Assembly (NCBI GenBank): GCA_003260075.1
Contig: QLIY01000706.1
Location: 14,431-78,430, forward strand
Length of the DNA: 64,000 nt
Reading direction: 5' to 3'
Source of the DNA: Phallusia mammillata
Taxonomy: Eukaryota > Chordata > Ascidiacea > Phlebobranchia > Ascidiidae
Positions 1 through 12,700 of this stretch are shown in pieces (within the stretch, counting starts at the first letter, position 1; every line of letters begins with the position of its first letter). Both the position numbers and the translations under genes were made by a program. The notes beneath the pieces are model-generated. The model was given only the letters and a program-made list of their open reading frames with translations, searched no databases and was not told where the DNA came from.

Positions 1-54
1 GTCAGAATGGAAGCTGTTACATCTGTTAACAACTGAATCAATAATTAAACGCAC

Positions 55-3000
55 CTGAGGTGGAATGAAGGTGTGGTCAGCTACCATGTAAACAGGCCTC
101 ATTCCCACTGGGCCAGATTTTGTGGTGGATGTTGAGTAACCGCCCGTCATCATTTGTTGTCCTGAACAAATTAAAAACGTTTATACCAAGATTCTGCCCA
201 CCCGCGTTTTAATTATTTTAGCTAGAACGCACACATAAGTTGAACAAAGTTTACTTATGGGCATTACTTGATATGCCAGTTTTTTCAAAGAATAATTTTC
301 TCTTTAACAAATCAAGCAAAAACTATAGATAGACTGAATTTGTATTTTTAATGTGGGCATTGATTATATCGGTGTTAAGAAGGCCGATAATCGATAATTT
401 AAGCGGATATTTTATTTGCAGTAAAAACCTTAGATTCATACATTTTTAAAGCAAAAACTCCAACGTTGTTTAAAATGCGAACGTTCGACAAAGTAACAGA
501 AATTTGTAATTTGAAGGTTGTTGTTTGCTATTCGTAAATTAAAAACGAACATAATCATGCCAGACATGAAAACTCTTGTTGTAGTTTGCTAGAATATTTC
601 TATCCTTCGGTATATTCACTTTGAGTAACATATAAGCTTACATACTCATGCCAAATTAAACTAATCAATTTTGCAGGCCTGTGGGGAAATAGTTGGGTCA
701 CTCGGAGTCGAACTTCGGGTGGATCCACTTTTGATAACTAACTAACATGTGTGTGACATAAGTTTCAAGTACTCTTTCTTGACAAAATGGAACAAACCAA
801 TGTTAGACAGAAAGAAAATATAAACGAAAACAATGTGTGTCCCATTCAGGGAAGGGGACCCATAATAATCAAATCAAATGCGTAGTTATCTCAAAAAAAA
901 TTTGAACGCTTCTTACCGTAAGCATCGGTTCTGATAGGTGACATAGTGCGATACATGGGTGGATGTGTGTTGGTAGCAGGGATGGCAATAGTAGCAGGAT
1001 GAAACCGTGGGGGTGGGGCCATGGGGTAAGGGTAACCGGGGACCATTATTGGACCGTCTGGACCCATTTGCCTGCAAGTAAGAGTTGAAATATCAATAGC
1101 GAAGAAAATTAAAAATGCCGTTCCGGTTCTTAATTCGAACGTTCCGTCTTTCTATACATGTGATAAAGTGTTTCTTTTGTGGCGTAGTATTGAAAATATT
1201 TTTTTCCTTATTTGAAAACAAATTCACAAGTGGCACATACAGTAAACCTCGGTTAATCCGGAGCTGATTGGACCAAAAAAATATCCGGATTAGGCGAAGA
1301 TACGGTTTATTCGAACTCTTACGTCATCTTGCTCAGGGATCGGTAACCTTTTTTGCACTGCGGGCCGTTTTAGAAACTACAGTTTTTTCGCGGACCGGCA
1401 GTGAAAAAACTACTAATATTTAGCAATAAAAACGCATAAGTTATTTCATCAACCCCGGGTACATGGGCAAAATTTTTAAATCATTTAACCTGAAAAGGCA
1501 TACGACCCGGCAACGAACTCCTCGCGGGCCGGTCCTGAGCCGCGACCGGCGGTTGCCGACCACTGATCTAGATTCTAGACCAAATCCCCTTAGCTGGGAC
1601 CAGCAACTACTCATAAATAATACATTTAAAAAACAACTTTATTAATACTTTATACCGCATGTTGGCATTGATTGCTTAAAAATTATTTGCGACAAACTGC
1701 ACAACCAAATGTTACGTCATACGCGCGGTATTAATGACGTCAGTTAACCGTGTGTCTATATAGACATCATATGATATGTAATGATATAAACAGTAACAAA
1801 ATGTACAGTGTAACAAGTAGCCAGCAGTAATCAGTTGTTATAAATAAACACGTTACTAACAGCGTTTGTTGCACGCATTTGCTATTGAAACGTAAAAAAC
1901 CCGGATTAGGAGATGTAGAAAAGGCAATTTTCTCCGGAAAAGGCAAAGATCTGGATAAACCGAAGCGTTTAGATGAGAAAGGCACTACAAATCGTTGTAC
2001 CTAAGTTTTATCCGAATTGAGCGAAGATCCGGATTAACCGAGCTATACTGTATATCAAATAGCCGTGCCAACTTCGTTTAAGGGATAGAAGTATTAGTTG
2101 AGTACTTACATATAGTTCGCCACCATTTGCATAGGGATTGCTGGTGGTGGTACGTTGGTTGGTACCGGAGGACGTTCGGCCGATGTGGCCACTTGAGGCG
2201 GTACAGGGTGGTTGCTAAGGAAATATTTGGGAGGATAGCCTGGAACTGAACCACATATGACAAAAATGAATTTCAGGTTTCATGAAAAATTGGATTAAAA
2301 ATATTTTTTTGACTTGTTTGTTAATTACTTCGTTTTACGGGTAATATATCAGTTAGTATGACATAAAGAAAACGTACCTAAAATACTTATTTATAAACTG
2401 TTAAAAATTCAAAAAAATAAAAATAAACTGAAAACCAAATGGATGAAACTAAAATATTTGTCTATTGAGTCGCTAAAACAAAACCACTCCACAAGGCATT
2501 CAGGGTCTTAAACAAAACTACCCTAGTTTTTACGTTTCGAAAAACTGACTGTGCAACAAAGCAAACCGAAGTGAAAACAAAACTTGTCGTCTATGTAAAA
2601 ATGGTCACCTATTATTAATTCCGTTACGTATAAAATTTAATTTGACATAAACTGATCGAAGGAAGTCCACTATATGGTAGCCTACTATTATGTGCAATAA
2701 AAAAACGTCCGGGCGTCAAGTATTGTATGTGACATGCACGTGGGCATTTCAAAGTACAATCATTGAAATCACAATACAACGCACTACGTAGGTTCAATTC
2801 AGATGATGTAACATCCAAAACGTGGCATATTTACAACACGTCGCATGGATGACGTGTTATACATAGAATCTAAGCATCACATACAAACAATAACACATTG
2901 CTAACGCTGGAAACGCTTACGTGTATATTGGACCCAAGGCCTTGAGAGTATAGTGGCCGAATATGTACCGAATATTCAGTTTGTCGAATTTTTTCGGCCG

Positions 3001-3779
3001 AATTGGTCATTTGTACAAATATTACGCAACAAATTATTCGGCCGAAACCGAACCCTTTAACGAACACAAATTCAAAGCCTAAAACGTGTATTTTCTGCTT
3101 AATGAGGTACCGCATAATCTTTCAAACCACTCCGTAACTAAAATCGCGTCAACTTATTGGATCATTAAAACATTATCGTTTTTCCCACACCACACAAAAA
3201 TACTGTTTGCCTGGGAGAAAACAGGAATAGCGTACGACTAACTGTCGAATATTCAGTTTCGGCCGAACCCAAATAAGCCGATTCGATGGGTTTCTACTTA
3301 AAAATAGTGCTCTATAGACTTACGTCCAAAAATATCGATTAACGTAAATCATGACACATAGCTGTGGATTGAGAAGCGTTTACGACCAAATTTCAAAGCG
3401 TCAGTCCCAGGGTCTAGCAAAACCTTATAGCTTACAATAAACTGGTTCGCATCCTTTTATAAACATTTTACAATCTACGCATGACACCATTAGCATGCAC
3501 TGTCAAACATTCTGAAATGGTAATTGTTTGAAAAAAATCAGTAATGGTCCTTTCATAGAACAACACTCATGTGTTAGGGCTCTTTAACAGTCGTTACCTA
3601 CCTAATGGTCCTGGGTAGCCTTGCTGGGTCGCGACATCAGGAAGATAGTAAGGTTGTTGTGCAACAAAGTACGGTGGTTGTTGTGTCTGCTGCTGTTGTT
3701 GCATGGGATGAATTGGAAGTTGCTGTGGTGATAAATTTCGATAGGCAGGTGAAATCGCAGGTACAGGAGGTTGCCCAGT
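55..3779 (-). CDS. xrn1: XRN1 exons 39-42: Pro/Gln/Met-rich C-terminal tail
   Basis: Exon 39 (3779-3602) has a Q-run in [19 protein letters not shown]; exon 40 (2239-2110) and exon 41 (1071-917) are Pro/Met/Tyr-rich ([15 protein letters not shown]); exon 42 (161-55) ends FIPPQ before a donor GTGCG. Vertebrate XRN1 also ends in a Pro-rich tail that binds decapping partners (EDC4 or DCP1 depending on lineage); whether this tail does so cannot be seen. The exons are accepted because phases and splice sites chain without a break from exon 38. The remaining C-terminus and the 3' UTR lie left of position 1. Confidence 0.82.
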
Positions 3780-6700
3780 CTGTCAAAAAATAGCTGGGTT
3801 AGTAAAAAAAAGCAAAAACCTGAGAATAGTTCATTACAATACTCGACAGGCGCCTTAATTGATAAAAAAATGTAGTTTCGTAAACAAGGGCCTACCATAT
3901 TTCCATTACTAGGACACGAAAAACTACATCAAAAGCTAATTATGTGGGTCAAAATATCTAAACGTATAAGATATTGGAAGATTTTTTTTGCCAGTCAGTT
4001 GATATAGATTAGTGTCTATAAAGTTAAACTTAGTGTTAAATTGTCAATTGCGATCAACAAATATCACAACACTAAGTTTATGTTCGTAGTGGCACAAAAC
4101 CGCTATGTAAAATCCACCCATATTTCTTGAAAAGATAGCTAAAGATTTATTTTTGGCTTTGGAACACTGTTACAAATTTCTCCAGCGGTTTCCCAAAATA
4201 ATTCGTTTAAGCATATCACTGATAATGGCATGAGTATTTGCCGAAACGTTTGTATCAAAAAGCATGTCGCTTTCTACTTCTATTCCGGCCGTTATTTCAC
4301 TCATTAAACCAGTGTTTCATACCGGACCGGAACGGAACGAAACCAAATAACGTTATTCGTTCTGAGCAATTTATTTATTTCGTTATTTCGTTCTGGACCG
4401 ATATTTTCATTTCGTTCCGGTCTGGCCGAAATAAATTTATAACGGTATTTTTCGGTATTTCGGTCTTAGCAAACGAACGTTTCTTTGTGGTCTTGCAATT
4501 ATTAAGCGAAAAAGGAAGAAAGTTGCAACACACAAGAATTATTGTCGGTAGTTGTTACGTCACATAACATTTGTCAATGATGGTCAAACGGATGTGAATT
4601 GTCGGAGCTTCAATTTTTATTATAGCTAAACGGCGCGAAATTTTCAGCAATCGTATCATGTCAAATATCCAGAACGAAATACCGGAATAAAAAATAACGG
4701 TATTTCGTTCCGTTCCGGTATTTTGAATATTGTATTTCGGTATTTCGTTCCGGTATTTGAGCCAAAAATTATTTATTTCGTTCCGGTATAACGTTCCGTT
4801 CCGTTCCGGTATGAAACACTGCATTAAACTATGTTTGGATATTTTTAAAGAAATAATTGTTACATCTATTTTTAGTAAAACAGAAAATTCAAAAAGTAGG
4901 ATATTTCATAAAAAGTGTATGATAGGCCTACTAAACATCATAAGGTTTCTGCTGTCATTGTTAAGTGATCATGATATTTTACGTTGAAAAGTTGGCTTCT
5001 ATAATTTGCTCCAGAATATTTTGAAATAGCGGATTGTGTGTCCAAACGTAGCCCGCACTTTGCAAAAAATGGGCGATCTGGGCTAACACAGTTGTTCGTA
5101 AACCTGTCTAAAATTTTGACACTTAATAAATGTCCGTGTAAGTTTTTTGGTCATTTCCAGTGTAAAGAGTAATATCATATAGCAATGGATTGGACGCTGT
5201 ACAGAAGCGAAGTGTTGAAAAGAGGACCCTTTAAAATAACTGCTACAAAATGTTGAGAAAAACACATTTTATGTGTCACCTAAGTCTGAAGTCTGCCTCA
5301 ATTATTAAACATGAATAAGTTTTCATACCTTTTTTTATATTTACCGATTTACTAAACTGGAAACAATAGACTTAACACAATGGACACATGCAGGACACGC
5401 CTAGTTAAGGATTTGGCCAATCACAGATAGACACGACCGACAGTGGAACGTTGCAACGTCATAACGATCACAACACAATAGGTAATTAAAAGGCTATGGT
5501 TGTCAACATTGATTTGGTGTATGGAACACACCGAAATATGCAGAGGCGTCGAAAGCAGCATCCCAGTGTAATGTTTAAGATGTGTTGATATGAATATGTG
5601 CTTTTAGAGACAATTTGAATGATTCTACTACAGGAAAGATATGAAAGATTTTAATTGTTTTTAAGTCAATGGGCATTTTTGGGGTTATATGCGCCAAGTA
5701 AACTGATATTTGCAATTTTAATATTTATATTTATAATTTCTTCACACAACAACTTTAATTTTACACGCCTAAATCCCATACAATAACACACTAACATCAA
5801 GACGCCCATACTGCTTGACTAACGCGCTATGTGTAACCACTAGAGATGGTCCAAGCCGAGCCAGAACCCGAGTACTCGGTTCCAATTTGCATATTCATGC
5901 CCTGCTAACAAACGAAACTAGTGTTGATAAACGCGTACTTCTCTGCCCTGTTATGGAAAAACGCGTACCTGTGGGACTGTACAGCTTAATACACCGCTGG
6001 TGTCGTAAGGGACCTTGGAAAGCTACAAAACTAGGGTGGAATTGGAAATATTTATGTCACAATGCGTCGAGCGTGTTCAGCGAGTACTGAACATTAACTT
6101 TAGATGTTCGGTACAGAGTTGTAAACGGGTCTGGAATTGGAGCCCGAACCCGGCCCGAACGCGACAGTACAAGCCCGAAACCCGGCCCGAACCGGAATCG
6201 TTTTTGAGAAGCTCGTTTAGGCCCGAAAGTTTGATTGACATCCTATACATCAAACCCCCAAGAAAGACCAATACAACAAATGCAATAGACGATTGGTCGT
6301 AAACAAGGCGTTTTAGGGCTCTTTGACATTAGGTCAGGTCCAGAAAATGGCTACTTAGCTAGTTGAATCTATTCAAAAAAATACTGACACAGAGTGTAAA
6401 TCAGGCTCCAATCAAGCCCGTTTGTTTTTAAGAAACCCAAGCCCGGACCCGGCTAAATTTAACTCCAAATTGAACAGTTTTTCGGGATAACTTTATGATT
6501 TATTGGTATTAGTTGTGGAAGATATAAATCTGAAACCTTACAACAAAAATTTGGAAGAAACATGAGATAATTAACTGACCGGCATTAAGTGGCTAAGCGC
6601 TTGTGATGCAACCATGTCAGTGGCCTGTTCCGGTGTTGGCATGGGTAAACTTTGAAAACGAGCTCCGTTCCATAATTGTACAGTTGCTTGGTACTTTCCC

Positions 6701-9700
6701 TTTTCCTACATAACAAAAATAAAAACTTAAATACATAAGCACAGAAAATCAAACCTACAAAAAATCTTAACAAAATTAATAGTAAAAACTTAATGGTGAA
6801 AATAACGGCCCAAATAGACGTAAAAAGCGACATGCTTATGAAAATAACGGCCCAAATAGACGTAAAAAACGACATGCTTTATTGTTCAAACGTTTCGGCA
6901 AATGCTCATGCCATCATCAGTGACATGAAGGCCACATCAGTTACACCCGTTTATATGCACTTCGAAACAAGGCACGATCTATTGCAGGATAGTTGAATTG
7001 AGTTTATTTCGCTTGGTGAATAAATAAATAGCGACACAATGGCACTAAAACAATCACCAAACCGGATATAGCTGCACAACGTCAAATAGGTATCGAGGGC
7101 ATAACAGTGAAGGACACAATTGGATAATGGCTGAACGCGCTGCAGCTACACCGTATTATAAAGCGTTATGTGACTAGAGCTCACTAGAAAGTGAGTTTGG
7201 CGCATTGTGGGTAAACACGACTAGGAGTGGGACGTCGGTGGAACCAGTCGAGTGGGTGATGCCGATTTCGGATAGCGTCATAATATAGCTTAATCTTAGT
7301 AGTGTTTTCATAACTTTCCAGTACAATTAAGTCCGTGAATTATTATCCTAAAGCAAAAACACAGTAAACCTCGGTGAAACCGGATTCGGCTAATCCGGAT
7401 CTTCGCCTATTTCGGACAAAACTTGAGGTACAAACGACATGTAATGTGATAAGACTTGAACTAATCGACATCGGTTAATCAGGATCTTCGCCTAATCTGG
7501 ACAATTTTTTTGAGTCCAAACGGGTCCGGATTAATGGAGGTTTACTGTGATCCCTAAATAAGTTAAATAGCCTTGGCCCAAAGCGAAATTAGAATCGCAT
7601 TTACAGCTGTGTGTTTCAAGTAAAAGTTAGAACAGTGGTTCTCAAACATTTTTATTGTCGGGGCCAAATGGTAGTTTTTTAAGTGTGTAAGGAGCCCTCA
7701 GAAAATCACTAAAGATTATTACCTTGAAAAATAAATCAGCAATCTTTGGCGGTTTTCTGAGGTCCGATGCGAGCCGCAAAATAAGTAGTTGGGGGCCGCA
7801 TACGGCCCTGAGAGTAGCAGTTGAGAATCACTGCTTTAGAAGCATTTCTAACTAACTTTAAGAAATGTAACACCAAATATATACAGTTAATAAAATGTAG
7901 TATTAAAATGTGAGATAGTGTTGGCTAGTTTTGTGGTGGGATTCGCAAACAAGAAAAAAAGTTTTCGCTACCTGCATAGAATCACTGCAAGTGTAGATGG
8001 GCGTGAACACGTGATTGAGTTTGCACCAATCAAGGAGCACGTCGACAGCAGTTCGGTTCGGAGGTCGGTCATCTGGCAAAAAACGCAAAAATGAATGTAA
8101 GAAAAACATAAGGAACTGACAAAACCCAATGATGACTAGAAAGATTCGTAATGGGTCGATGACAGCCAAACCCAAGTTGGTTGTTTGAACCAGAGGTGAC
8201 CGGGCTTTTCAGGTCTGACTTTACACTCTGCCTCCGTATTTCTTGGAATAAATTTAACTAGCTAAGGAGTCCAGTTGCTGGACCTGACCTATATGTAAAA
8301 CAGTCCTAAAACGCCTTGTTCAAGACCAATTGTCTATTGTGTTTGTTGTCTTGGTCTTTCCGGAGGTTTTAGTTTATAGGCATTCAAACTTTCGGGCCTG
8401 GACGGGCCTCTTTGAAAACGATTCGGGTTCGGGCCGGGTTTCGGGCTTGTACTTTCGGGTTCGGGTTTCAATTTCAGGCCCGTTTACAACTGTGGTTTGA
8501 ACATGTGGTACTGAGCGAATCATTTGACGCAATTACAGAAAAGTATCAAAACTGACTAAACAAACTGGACGAAGGATTATCCGTCTGGCAATGAAATGCG
8601 AATTTTCGAAATACAGACGTTTGTGTGTTATGCTTTTATGTAAGGGGTAGGTTTAGGTGTTGGTAAAAAGTTGCCACCGAGCAATTGCAATACTTTTGGG
8701 ACATTTTTTCCGCATTCTCGATCTAATGCTGTGACAGTGAACCAGATGTTACTGAACGACTTCAATTAGCACTAAAATGTACAAAAGTAAACATGTGGAC
8801 TCCATATTAATAGCGTTAACAAAAATACTAAGGTTTAAATGGGTCATATTGGCATACGAATTGGAGCAACACCTTGGTTAGGCGGTTGTTAACAAAAAAC
8901 GCTTTGTTGCATGCTGATGGGTTTAAAATTTTAGGTGAGTGGAAAACGGAAGTGTGCTTGGTAACCGTTTGTTACCTGTCATGCAGTGATGTAGCTGTCA
9001 TAGCTGGAATTTAAAACAGTGGAAATTTAAAAACAATGCCTCATTGCTGACAATTGATTTGTGGTTTTAGGCAAGTTGCTAAAGTGTTCAATTCATTTTA
9101 TTTTTTTATAAATGCCGCTAATTTCTAGTCGATTTGCAGTTTTTTAACAGTAAAATGCTTCCATCAAGTGAAATTTGTGACATAGGCACAATTTTACAAT
9201 AATATTTTTTTTAAAAGCAAAATAGTTCCATGATATTAAGTAACATGACAAGGCAAAATAAGTACATATTGTCGCCAAACATAGAAATTAATGCTCTACA
9301 AATCCATAAAACTGTTGTATTTTTTAGAACAGCCTGATATTTTCTACATATTTTTCCATGCAATTAAGTAACATGACTAGGCAAAATAAGTCCATATTGT
9401 CGCCAAACATAGAAAATTAATGCCATAGGTACAAATCCATAATCAATCAGATTATTAAAACAACCTAATATTTTCTATATTTTGTCTTTGCAAAACAACG
9501 AATTCCCCCCTTAACAATTCCAAACATTTTCATTCCTCCCTCATATTCTACATACATGATAAACCATACATAGATCTTTTAAAATTGGGTCTTTTAACAA
9601 CTTCACAGGTTATATTCCAATAGCATAAGTATTTACAAACCACATGCACAAATTAAAGTAAATTCAACTTTCATGTTTTAAAATTCTTCGGGTATTACTT

Positions 9701-12700
9701 TATGCATATCAAGTCTTAACAAAGGGATTCATCAAAAGGAAAAACTACACACTAAATGCATCAACAAATGACTCAGCATGTGTGGGTGTTGATAAACCGA
9801 AGGTGTAAAGGCTTGTGAGTTGTAACAACATGGAAACTATACAGCAAAGTGATTTGATGTTGTTATGTGGGCAGGAACCGGACAGGAAAAAGGATTATGT
9901 ATCGTTTGCTATGTTAACACATCAGTGCAACCCACTTCTAGTACTAATGTCATGTTACAACCCAGTGGTTTCCAACCATTGTTGATAAATTCTTCACTTA
10001 ACAAGGCTACAAATTACCATTTCTCCCTAATATACTGCATAGTAGATGCTAAACCATACAAAGATCATTTCAAATTTGGTGTTTTATCAACTTTATGGAT
10101 TTTATTCCCAGAGATGAAGTGTCTATTTACAAACCTTATGTACAAATTAAAGTGAATTCTTCCGCTCAAGTTATAAAATTAATTCCTCTCTATTTTATAT
10201 CTTTGCTATGCTGCTGGTCTTACTGGCATACACCAACTGAGGTGGTAACATTAAAAGTTTAAAAATGTGCTTTCTTTTTTGATGATACTAACTGTTACAA
10301 TACATGACAATTTTTTTTACATATTAAAGTTCCTAAAATGAAGTATTTGCTTGTACAAAGTTATTATCACTAACATATACACATTTGTTTACTTTTCTTT
10401 GCAGGAAAAAGCTAAAATTTCCAGTTGCCTTTTATTTACAAATTCACAATTTGGCTTACATAATGTCAGTTGGGTATTTTGGAAGTTAAACAATTCTTAG
10501 AAAACTCGTTTGCCATTACAAGCATTTACTTCATAGCCTTTGTTATGTCAATATACTTGTAACTCTTTCTAGATGATTTCATATGGCATACTGATTTAGT
10601 CTGTAAGCAGGTAAATTCAAATTTGGTCCCTTAAGTTGGTTTTCCATAGTTTTTGCTTGTAAAATTTTAAACTAATCCTGTTTAAAATTGGCAAACATGT
10701 TTTTCAAGAAAAATCCTTATTCAAATAGAATATTATTTTGGTTTGAAAAGTCACTTGGTTTGAAACCACATTGCTTTTAAAACTAAACAAAAAGGTGTTA
10801 CCTGTATTACCATCTTCCACTGATGATGATCTCACAATTTCTTCATCCTCAGAGAGATCTTTCTTTTTGTTGATAATATTCCTGGAGAAAGTAAAACAAA
10901 CATTAGTGATTTCCAGCCACAAAACTAGTTTTATACACGTCAGTAAAAGCTTTATTTTTTTGCAATCAAGGTCATAAAAACGTTCTTTAGTAAGCATAGG
11001 CTTTTAAAAATTTCACACTTTAGGGACATGTGGGTAAACCACTGGGTCATTTTGGGTCAAACTTTAGGAGAACTAACTTTGGGTAAATAACTAGCAAGTG
11101 TGTAAATTTAAATAAATTTGAAGCATTTTTTCTTGACCAAACTGGTAGAACACAACCAACGATAGACAGAAAAAAATACAGACAAAAACAATGTGTCCCT
11201 TCAGGGATATTTAACTGTAATTTTAATAAATTTGTAGGATGCACAAACCAAAGACAAAATCAGACATAAAACATCTAAAAAACACATTTTTTTGGCATTT
11301 ATGTCAGTGTTTTTATACCACTTCCATGCCATACATTGGAATGGGATAGGAACCTTGGTAAGATAGGGTTAGTTGGTTGTCACCTTAAACAATAACCAGG
11401 AAGTTATTAGAGTAAGGCTTCTTATAAAGCACCATTAATATAGGACAATAAATAGGACTCTGCTCATGCAAAGCATACTGACTGATTTGATTATTTAACA
11501 CTGTTTAAATTAGACTTTTTGGCAACAATACCACTATTAATACATAAATTGGGATGTTTTTATTTTCAAATGTAATCAAAGAACAAGTACTCAACTCTTT
11601 GTCAATGCCTTCCTGTTCCTCATGTTGGCTTGCAGCATCACTTTCACATCCTGCAGCAGTTTCACCATCTGATAAATGCAAATTTTGTGTAACTGTTTTG
11701 CTGCAGTACATCTGTGTCGCATTTCTCCTAATTTAACATTAATATATATCATTTATTTACATTTAGTTTGATGCCTTAGAGAAGGGGTTCTTAACCTGGG
11801 TGAGAACTGTTCCTAGGGGGTGCGGGGGTGCTGGGGTGCTGAATCATTAGGGTTGGTTAGGTCTATTCTATTTAAGCAATTACAGAAGGGGGAGCGAAAA
11901 TTGGTTTATGATTTGAAAGGGGGTGCAAAAATTGGTTAGTGATTTGAAAGGGGTGCAGCAAGGAAAAAAGGTTAAGAACCACTGCCTTAGAGTGTAACAA
12001 AAACTAGAAAGGTGGCTTTGGCTTACCTATATATTTCCATTTTATTCAATGTCCTATTTACCAATTTACTATACACATTTATTTGATCTACAAACATGAT
12101 CGTTTTTGCAAACAAAAGCAAATAGGTTCTCACACACTCATTTATGTGAATTGGTTACAGTATGAAATGGTGTGATTATTTTTAGGTCTCTAAGGACAAA
12201 TTAGAAGAAAGCATCAGGCCAAACTGTCATATCCTTTTTTGATCATTATAATGTTATACATAATGAACAAAATGAGTTAAAATACTGAAAAAGTTTGAAG
12301 CACAACAACTTTGCTCTTTGGTTTATTGTTGTTACTTAGGCAAGAGATTTTAACACAACTCTTTCATGCAAATTGGTATTTCATTCCGGTATTGTGGCAA
12401 AAATGTAGTATTGTGGTATAAGTATAACCTTCCTTTTAGGTATGAAACACAGCAAAAAAATAAACAAATACATAAATTACCATTTGATGCAGTTGACCAT
12501 GTTGTTTCACATTCCGATTCCTCTTTAATTTTGTCTTCTTGACTTCCAAGGCTCAAGATTTCACAAAGCTTTTCTGTTCCTTCCTGTAATGCAAAACACA
12601 AGGTTTATTAGGCAAATTTATTAATAACTATGCAACTAAGTAAGACAACATATACATAAAAGAGGTATAAAAAGTTTTGTAAATATAATTTTTTATCACT

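Noticed and set aside
4238-4987. open frames on both strands with repeated FISFR/RNE words
   Set aside because: Translations of GTTCCGGTATTTCG repeats inside a hAT MITE.
10716-10731. SL RNA gene
   Set aside because: The SL match is not followed by a GT donor or an Sm site, so it is not a functional SL RNA locus.
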